From: Hamiltosporidium magnivora | Lineage: Eukaryota > Microsporidia > Dubosqiidae | DNA length: 15,154 nucleotides | Reading direction: 5' to 3' | Assembly (NCBI GenBank): GCA_004325065.1 | Contig: PITI01000298.1 | Location: 1 to 15,154, forward strand | Shown here: one piece after another, positions 8,625 through 15,154 of the stretch | How the letters are laid out: every line of letters starts with the position of its first letter | Numbering within the stretch: position 1 is the first letter of the stretch | Program-made: the position numbers and the translations under genes | Notes under the pieces: model-generated | Databases searched by the model: none | Told to the model about the DNA's origin: nothing | The model's input: the letters and a program-made list of their open reading frames with translations, nothing else

Positions 8625-10565
8625 ATGATATTTTTTCTCTTCTTGTATCGTGTGTTCTTAACATCTCCTTTGGTTAGCAATGGACCTTTTAGACTTACTG
8701 TGGCAAACAATGAAAATCTAGTGTTGACATCTCACAACGCTTCGGTGAGAATGAAGGATATTGCAACCGCAACTGGGGTGAGTGAAGTTATAATGGAAAA
8801 GGCAGATCCACAAAGTAGTGATATGTATCGCATTAGAATAGGACAGAAATATCTCTGTAAAAAACCTTTTGATGCAGGCGTAGTTGCGTGTGATACAATG
8901 GATTCAAATAGTGTTTGGAAGGTCGAAACCGGGCCTGGTGGATTTGTTATGAGAAATGAAAGGGCTTGCTTGGTTAAAGCCGCACAGGATAATAATACTA
9001 AGCTCGGTGGGTTTTATCTCAATACAAAAGATTGTAATGATCAAAATTCTGAAAAATATTTTAGATTTGTTCCAACACAAACAACACAACCTACAGTTGT
9101 ATACACACCTCCGCCAGATGCGACCCAGCAAGTTCAATATAGCAATGTGAGTATTGGACAAAGCCCTAACGGTTCTACCGTCATTACACAAAATAGTTCG
9201 GTTATACAAGGTGATAATACAATTGAAGATAAAACAGTGGTTGTTCAATGCGATGATCAACCAAGTGGATGTGAACAGCAACCATCATATACTTATAGTA
9301 CTGTTCCACAAACTGTTCCTGTATATGAACCACAGCCTGTTTATGAAAGTTTTAACAGTGTAAATATTCAACCACAACCAACCGCTATTGTTGAAGCCCC
9401 CGTGGAACCCGTATATGTGCAAAATTTTGTTCCATCTGCACCCGTTCCTCCGCCTGTAGTTACACATCCTATCCCAAGACCTATGCCTGTTCCGAGAAAT
9501 GAACCCGCGCAACCTCAAGTTATAATTCCGAGAATAGAACCAAGTGTCCAACCAGTTGGGCCACCCGTTTTGCATCCCATCCAAAGGCCTATTCCACAGC
9601 CAGTTATGCAACCCATTCCTCAGCCTATGCCTCAACCTGTAATGCAGCCTATTCCACAGCCCATTGTGCAACCGATTCCGCCGCCTCAACCACAACCCGT
9701 TATGATACCTATTCAGCACCCCCCGAATATTCAGCCTGTAAATCCGCCATTTGCTGTGTCGGCTCCTCCTCAACAGCCAACACCAGTATTTAGGCCACAA
9801 TTTGTTCCTCAAAATGTTGTCGAACAAAGACCCGAACCAAGTCAACTGCCATTAATTGTTCAAAAAACTCTTCCAACACCTCCATCTCAATGTGTTGTTG
9901 CTCCGCCAAGTTCCCAACAACCCCCTATCCAATGGCCAATACAACTTCCAATTCAGCAGCCAACTTTGGAAAGACAAATTGGATTTACACTTCCTTCACC
10001 AAAAGAGAACAAACCATCCGAAGCATGTATAGTAGAACCAAGCCCAGTCAATTTTGGTACCAATAATTTTAAAATGTCGTATCTTCCAGCCCCGCAAAAA
10101 AACATCAGTGATCTCTACACACCTTGCCATGCGGGTATGCAGGGATGTGAGTCTACCAACAAAGTAGCTTATGTGAATCCACAACAACCAAGAATTGTGC
10201 CAAGTGTAAGTAAAAGTGGTTGTGATGCGGCATTGAATTCTGCTTTAAGCAATGTTCCAACTTTTGTAAGAAATAGTAACGAATGTGAAGTAACCTCTAA
10301 CAATTTTACAGAATCACCATTAGTTGTAAACGATAATAAAAGCATAACGGGGGTAACTGGATGTAATGCTGGAGTAAGTGCATGTGAAGTAGTCAAGACA
10401 GATCCTCTAAATGTTGATCATATGCCTACACTGGAAGTGAGAAAAGGTTGTGAGGATCAGAGTGCATGTGCAGAAATTAATCAACCTGGAAAAGTTAGTT
10501 TTACTGAGGACGCCAATCCAAACGGTTACATTTATATACATGGTGTACCACCTGTAAGAAATTAG
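8625..10565 (+). CDS. Secreted ricin-B-lectin-like protein with Pro/Gln-rich tail; candidate spore-wall or polar-tube protein
   Basis: 646 residues. An N-terminal hydrophobic stretch (about 1-18) looks like a signal peptide. Residues 21-150 form a ricin-B-like (beta-trefoil-type) module with Cys78, Cys89, Cys115 and Cys137 and a W-containing repeat (SVWKVE). Residues 151 to about 460 are rich in Pro, Gln and Val, peaking at 312-370 with short QPIPQP and QPVMQP repeats. The C-terminal third has recurring Cys pairs: C501-C508, C580-C587 and C609-C615, like C209-C216 before the Pro/Gln stretch. The N-terminal module is paralogous to the protein at 13621-14232. Such composition is typical of structural extracellular proteins; in a microsporidian a spore-wall or polar-tube role is likely but inferred. 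There is no toxin A-chain, only the sugar-binding type of fold. G+C is visibly higher than in neighbouring DNA. A 20-codon ORF starting at 8615 overlaps the start in another frame. Confidence 0.85.
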   Translation: MIFFLFLYRVFLTSPLVSNGPFRLTVANNENLVLTSHNASVRMKDIATATGVSEVIMEKADPQSSDMYRIRIGQKYLCKKPFDAGVVACDTMDSNSVWKVETGPGGFVMRNERACLVKAAQDNNTKLGGFYLNTKDCNDQNSEKYFRFVPTQTTQPTVVYTPPPDATQQVQYSNVSIGQSPNGSTVITQNSSVIQGDNTIEDKTVVVQCDDQPSGCEQQPSYTYSTVPQTVPVYEPQPVYESFNSVNIQPQPTAIVEAPVEPVYVQNFVPSAPVPPPVVTHPIPRPMPVPRNEPAQPQVIIPRIEPSVQPVGPPVLHPIQRPIPQPVMQPIPQPMPQPVMQPIPQPIVQPIPPPQPQPVMIPIQHPPNIQPVNPPFAVSAPPQQPTPVFRPQFVPQNVVEQRPEPSQLPLIVQKTLPTPPSQCVVAPPSSQQPPIQWPIQLPIQQPTLERQIGFTLPSPKENKPSEACIVEPSPVNFGTNNFKMSYLPAPQKNISDLYTPCHAGMQGCESTNKVAYVNPQQPRIVPSVSKSGCDAALNSALSNVPTFVRNSNECEVTSNNFTESPLVVNDNKSITGVTGCNAGVSACEVVKTDPLNVDHMPTLEVRKGCEDQSACAEINQPGKVSFTEDANPNGYIYIHGVPPVRN

Positions 10566-12353
10566 TAGGTCTAGTTTTGATAATGAAAAAGATTAAAAAT
10601 GTGTTTTTATTTATTACTTATCTCGTTTTTTAAAAATTTGTATTTATTTTGTTCCTTCCAAAACGCCTTTGATAATCCAGATTGGTATAAATTATAATAA
10701 TATTCAAGCCTCATTTATTTTCATTATAAAGAATTTAAGAATAAAATACTTATGGCGTTTGCATCTTTTCTATTTAACAGGATATCACACTAACAATTTC
10801 GAAATGTTTGGTTTAGATTTACATAATTATAACTAACCAAAACAACGACAAGAAATATTTTAGAAATAATCTTCAAGATTTTTCAGGAGTAATAATAAGA
10901 GATCTAAAGTAAATTAATCTATTATAAAATACATATTTATTATTTAGTCATTATCGGTCTTTCTTATTCTATGATTTCTATTTATAATTAAAAAAGTATT
11001 TAATATTTATGTTCATGAATAATTTGGTATTTTAAACACTGTTGATTAAATGTGAATAATAATCGTTATAAATTGAAATTTTATAATATTTGAAGAAAAA
11101 TTTAAATTATATTATATCGATACTTTGAAAAAATCTAATCATTAAAATACTATCTTATTAACAAAATATAGACTATAAAAGAAATAATTGCAAAAATTAA
11201 GATCACTAAACATTCTTCAATAATTAAAAAAATGGTTTACAAATTTAAATTCTTGCTAATTTAATAAAATAATTCAATTACTTAATATATTTATATGGGA
11301 ATAGTATAAAAATGTGGAAATTTTTTTAATCTTCAAATAATGATTCAAATCGAACAAAAGATATACAAAAATATTAAAATGATAGACATTTATTGAATGA
11401 AATTAAAATCAGAATAGTTGGAACTAAATATTTCTCTCTAAGGTTATATTCTTATATATCGCAAATTTAATTAAAACAATTTTAAAAGTATATAAAGTCC
11501 AATACTTTACGATCATTGCAATGTAAGTTTTTGCAATATTTTATAAATTAATTGATAAAATTTTTGTTATATTATACTTTATATTAAAATCAGAATATTT
11601 TAAATGGCAGGTTGTTCGTCTATATATTTCTTCCTTGTTTTTCATAATAGTTTTTTTCCTTTTATTTTAACTCACATTTCACTTGAACTACTCTTCTATA
11701 TTTTGAGTATATGCATCACTTCTGGTCTTTTTGCTCTCGGGCAGAGTCGTAAATTTTGGTTTGGTTTGTTTAATAATTCTTAAATTTTGGTGTACATTTA
11801 AAATGCATATATATTTTCAAATAATCCCCGCTTTTTGGTGGCATCTAGGTTTATCCTTTCTATCTTCTCATATGTTTCTAATATTTTACAAAACATATTA
11901 ACTATCAAAATTAAGTGTAATAACTTGTTCTTCAAGACTATTTATCGTATGTGTATCTAATTCTTATAGGTATCTTCTGATTCATTAAGCCATACTATGT
12001 ATTTTCTAGCAATTATACCTTAAATCAATTAATAATATTTAATTTACAAGCAATATAGATTTAAAATGATTTTTTTTATATAAATGCTTTTTTAAATCAG
12101 ACCAAAAATTTAGGGGAAACAAAACACAAAGTTATATACTTACAACTTCTTAAAACCAATAATAATTTGTTAAGCAGATGATTATGGTTTGATCATAATG
12201 TTTAATGATAAAAACGCTCTGCGATAACTACAGAAATATAAAAAATATAGAACCCATTACATTTTTTGAAATATATAAAGAAACATAAAAATAAATATAA
12301 TGATCGAAATTTTATATCTAAAATACGTTATAATTGGCACCAAACTATTACTA
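10566..12353. other. Long gene-poor AT-rich stretch
   Basis: No supported gene. About 11600-12010 is pyrimidine-rich on the plus strand, with short minus-strand open pieces between stops. It may belong to the decayed mobile element beginning at 12354, on that element's 3' side, but nothing recognisable confirms this. No tRNA or repeat was found. Confidence 0.55.
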
Positions 12354-12770
12354 CTAAGTGGCGCTACATTTCTTGTAAAGCTCAGGTCTCATTAACAATC
12401 TTTCCAATTATTCCATACCCTGTGCCTTTGTTTTCCATTGCCTCATATTAAGCAACCTAAGGTCGTTTTCCGCGGCATCTATTCATCTTTCCTGTGGTCT
12501 ACCTCTTCTTCTTTTCCCTTTGAATTTATACGCGCGGGTTTGACTTACACCTCGATCAGGTGGTATTTCTACCACATTTTTAGCAATCTTAACCTTTCTT
12601 TTTTTTATTTCGGAAACCAAATTTAATTCACGATAGAGATCATAAATCTCTTAGTTCGTTCTTATTTTCCACTCGTTGTTAATGGTTTTAGACCCATATA
12701 TTTTACGGAGTATCTTTCTTTCCCATGTGTGTGGAAGTGTTTCATCCCCTTTTGTAATAGCTTACCCAAC
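12354..12770 (-). mobile_element. Relic of a non-LTR retrotransposon (LINE): C-terminal end of the reverse transcriptase ORF
   Basis: Read on the minus strand in one frame, from about 12770 to a TAG at 12356-12354, this encodes a tail typical of insect-type LINE polyproteins. In order it has ITKGDE, WERKILRKIYG, EIYDLYREL, GKRRRGRPQER, IDAAENDL and WKTKAQ. Family members carry this region after the reverse transcriptase catalytic core. The frame holds three stops (TAA with plus coordinates 12651-12653, TGA 12483-12485, TAA 12408-12410) but no frameshift over the roughly 124 codons below 12725. The RT core and endonuclease are absent; upstream (above 12770) the frame is lost. It is a dead 5'-truncated or eroded copy. 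G+C is higher than in neighbouring DNA. Insect-like LINEs are not typical of compact microsporidian genomes, so host-to-parasite transfer is a reasonable inference. Confidence 0.85.
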
Positions 12771-13620
12771 TACTTTTTAAATTGAATGTTTTTATTAACC
12801 TTTTAAATTAACACCAAACTTTGCGTTAATTTCACTTCTAAAAATATTGACAAAAATGAAGGAATAATGATTCGTTCCAAATATAAACCATTGCTATGTA
12901 AATGAAATATAAAATATCTTTTATTCTCCTCGCTAACATTTTCAGTCGGCTGAAACCCAGAAATTTAGTCATGATCTTATTTGCTTACATTTAGAAAGTG
13001 TACGACTTAATATAGACACTTATTTTAATATTTTGTAGATCTTAAAAACCAACAAGTTAGATATAAATCAGATTTTTCATTATATTAAGAAATATCTATA
13101 AGTTAGATCACGATAGATTTATAGCAATAAACATTTGAAATCATCCTATAAGTACATAATTAATATGTTAATCTAAAAAATGAGTTAAATGTGATCAAAA
13201 AATATCACAATAAGTCAATAATATTTTTAAAGATCAAAAAGTATAAATTTAGGATGTAGTTTTTTTATTTTATCGAATGTGCTATTTAAAGAAAAATAAT
13301 TTGATTATTATCTTTTTTGCAAAAGTTAAATTTATTTTCTTTTATAAATTAGAAATTTGTATTGATTGATACAAAATATTTTATCAGGTAATATATATTT
13401 AGCAAATTATTATTCTGTCAAAAAACTTAAAGGGATTAAGTATCACATTTTTTGAAATGAGTTTTTCTATAAAATGCCAACTCAATATTTTCGTAATTTT
13501 TTTTATAATGGCCCAAGAAGTACATAACTAAAATTTTAAATTGAAAAAAATAGAAACACAAACGAGTTTTAACGAGAAAAAATTGTAAAAAATCACAAAT
13601 TTAATCCTTAAAATTTTTTC
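12771..13620. other. AT-rich spacer
   Basis: No gene or RNA is recognised. It lies between the LINE relic and the 3' end of the short lectin-like gene. Any 5' parts of the LINE relic are no longer readable here. Confidence 0.6.
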
Positions 13621-14232
13621 TTAATCAACCGGTTGTTTGTGGGTTGTCCCAAGAACCGGACAATACTTATCTTGCATGTGGTGTTCTTTATCCTCGATCG
13701 AATCTTTATTAAGTGATTTCTTGTAACCACTAGGTGAGAATTTACTCCTACTAGAAATCTCTTCAATTAAAAAATATTTATCATCATCAACTGTTTCACA
13801 TTTACCCAATTTGACAAAATAACCCATTGAGGTTAGTCTATTATCAAATCCACCTTTTATTAAACACATCTTGGTGTCATATGTGATGGAATAACCTCTA
13901 TCGGTCTTGTTAATCATCCATTTGGAATTTTCTTTTTTATTCGCACATCCAACCACTCCTATTTTGCTATTAGCTCTACACATATAGCCAGTATTAAACT
14001 CAAATACCATCCATTTTTGATTATCCGAAAGACTTAATTTTATTGCATCTATGTTATCAGATGGGCCAATTCCACTTATCCCCTTTGGCATATGTTCTTT
14101 CGATTTTAATCGCATTGTACTTTTAGACAGTGTAAGCCATAAACTTGGTTCATTCTTAAATTTAATTCTGTATCGTTTTTTTTCATCAAATGACGTGTAT
14201 ACGAATATTATGTTGAGTAAAAATAACATCAT
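13621..14232 (-). CDS. Short secreted ricin-B-lectin-like protein, paralogue of the 8625 gene product
   Basis: 203 residues. A hydrophobic N-terminus (about 2-13) is a likely signal peptide. Residues about 20-158 form the same module as in the 8625 product. [FY]R[LI] is followed by an LT...S...R[ML]K block near residues 21-43, then Cys85, Cys96, Cys123 and Cys145. Cys spacings of 11, 27 and 22 compare with 11, 26 and 22 in the paralogue, around shared GVV(G/A)C and KYF motifs. W-containing repeats (NQKW at 71-74, NSKW at 102-105) and MCLIKGG fit a ricin-B beta-trefoil pattern. In place of the Pro/Gln tail it has a short charged tail (160-203) with one further Cys at 191. The first two codons are both ATG; either could start. 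It is likely exported to the spore coat, polar tube or host cell; no function is shown by the sequence. Confidence 0.82.
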   Translation of the reverse strand: MMLFLLNIIFVYTSFDEKKRYRIKFKNEPSLWLTLSKSTMRLKSKEHMPKGISGIGPSDNIDAIKLSLSDNQKWMVFEFNTGYMCRANSKIGVVGCANKKENSKWMINKTDRGYSITYDTKMCLIKGGFDNRLTSMGYFVKLGKCETVDDDKYFLIEEISSRSKFSPSGYKKSLNKDSIEDKEHHMQDKYCPVLGTTHKQPVD

Positions 14233-14250
14233 ACACCGTTTAGACTTTTG

Positions 14251-14257
14251 TTTATAA
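14251..14257 (-). promoter_or_regulatory. TATA-like box of the short lectin-like gene
   Basis: On the minus strand TTATAAA ends 18 bases before the ATG at 14232, close to the spacing at the paralogue (TATATAA, 20 bases between box and ATG). No CCC motif lies between it and the start. Confidence 0.35.
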
Positions 14258-14934
14258 TTGTTTTTTTTTTTAAAAAATGTTACAGATAGGAATATAAATA
14301 ATGATTCATTCTATCTTTGACACGTTTTATTTTGAAACAATATTCGAATGAGTTACCAAACGACAAATTATTTTTTGTAGATAAGAATGCAAATATATGT
14401 GACTTAAATTTAAGCGAAGTAAAAAAAACAAAAAATTTCTGTTGAATACATTAGTTGATAATCCAAAACAAAAAGTTTTTAATTTTTTTTAGATCTTGAT
14501 TTTAAAAAAGTACTTAATAAAAATTTATTAACATAGATAATAAAATTTATATTTTTATTAAAATTAATTTCAAAATATATAGATAAAGAGTCATATCTTA
14601 AAAAAAAGCAAATGTATATTTTTTTAATTTATCCAATATATTTAAATCCATAGACTTTTTTACAATCTTCTATAAATATATTTATTTCCTTTTTGAGAAA
14701 ATTACAATTTAGATCAAAATTTTCTTTGTTTAAATAGGTTTGACAGAAAGATAAACAGAATATCTAAGTAAATAATACTCTAATTTTTTATTTTTATACG
14801 TTTAAATTTTATGGTTGTATACCATATTTTTTTGCAAAAATATTGATAATTGCATTAAAAAATACTTTATTTAAAAGTATCACATCTTTTTAAAATAGTG
14901 GCAAGTGTTATATTTGTTTTTATGACATTAACGC
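14258..14934. other. AT-rich spacer
   Basis: No gene, RNA or repeat is seen between the lectin-like gene's promoter area and repeat copy C. The exact limit with copy C is soft, since similarity to copy B fades at about 14900-14935. Confidence 0.6.
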
Positions 14935-15154
14935 AGTTCTAGGTTTAACATAAATGACTGCTACCCCAACACTCCATCGGTAACCCCTGCGATACCTACG
15001 TCCCAAAGCCTTTCATCTATCAGGTGTGTAGAACCTAATTAATAGGCGAGGCAGTTGCCCGGAGTTCGTTAATGTCCGTTGCATGGAGTGTGATCGAAGG
15101 CCGAAGCCCCCCCTGGGCTCCCCCAAGACTATGCAGCATTCCCACTTACTCTAC
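14935..15154 (-). repeat. Dispersed repeat copy C, 3' part, cut by the window edge
   Basis: On the minus strand this aligns with 7218 to about 7450 of copy B. The block 14950-15073 matches 7299-7415, sharing ATTAACGAA, GATGAAA, GTAGGTAT and CATTTAT in order. It is the most G+C-rich stretch of the window. Minus-strand RNA could form a UUCG-capped hairpin (15099-15108) and a small AGGT/ACCT stem (15022-15036). Its only open frames are short, and no protein family was recognised. It does not resemble conserved rRNA segments that I know. It has the same orientation as copy A. Confidence 0.82.

Noticed and set aside
9285..9845. 186-codon minus-strand open frame inside the secreted protein gene
   Set aside because: It is the mirror of the Pro/Gln-rich tract, giving Trp/Arg/Asn-rich nonsense; the plus-strand gene explains it.
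12266..12626. Two plus-strand open frames over the LINE relic
   Set aside because: They are antisense shadows; the minus-strand frame carries clear LINE motifs.
14935..15154. G+C-rich right edge as ribosomal RNA
   Set aside because: A G+C island in AT-rich DNA suggested rRNA, but no conserved SSU, LSU or 5S segment could be recognised, and a decayed copy exists at 6791-7477.

Overview
The window looks like nuclear DNA of a microsporidian, most likely an insect parasite of the Nosema/Vairimorpha type. The reasons are very high A+T, short intron-free genes, and a CCC-type motif directly upstream of the start codons of three conserved genes (CACCC at 413-417, CCACCC at 3071-3076, CCCTT on the minus strand at 6098-6094). 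In addition there is a trimmed ribosomal protein L12 and two secreted cysteine-patterned proteins of a kind common in microsporidian spores. The genus-level placement is inference.

Layout: 1-333 is the 5' part of a dispersed repeat (copy A, minus-sense) running off the left edge. 418-1065 is an acyl-protein thioesterase (+). 1066-3078 is AT-rich and holds at most a decayed reading frame near 1900-2277. 3079-4725 is a SulP-family transporter with a STAS tail (+). 5051-5287, 5410-5570 and 6164-6394 are tandem repeats on either side of the ribosomal protein L12 gene (5594-6088, -). 6791-7477 is an old, AT-decayed copy (B, plus-sense) of the same repeat seen at both window edges. 8625-10565 encodes a secreted ricin-B-lectin-like protein with a long Pro/Gln-rich tail (+). 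12354-12770 is a broken C-terminal piece of an insect-type LINE reverse transcriptase (-). 13621-14232 encodes a short secreted paralogue of the 8625 product (-). 14935-15154 is the 3' part of the dispersed repeat (copy C, minus-sense) running off the right edge.

Two themes stand out. First, the two secreted proteins share an N-terminal module with four cysteines at nearly identical spacing; the larger adds a Pro/Gln tail and recurring Cx5-6C motifs, suiting a spore-wall or polar-tube component. Both genes have a TATA-like box about 20 nt before the ATG and lack the CCC motif found at the conserved genes, hinting at separate regulation. Second, the edge repeats A and C align to consecutive parts of copy B, and a hairpin in A and B keeps its pairing through two compensatory changes, which suggests a mobile element carrying a structured RNA. 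No tRNA, rRNA or CRISPR array was recognised.
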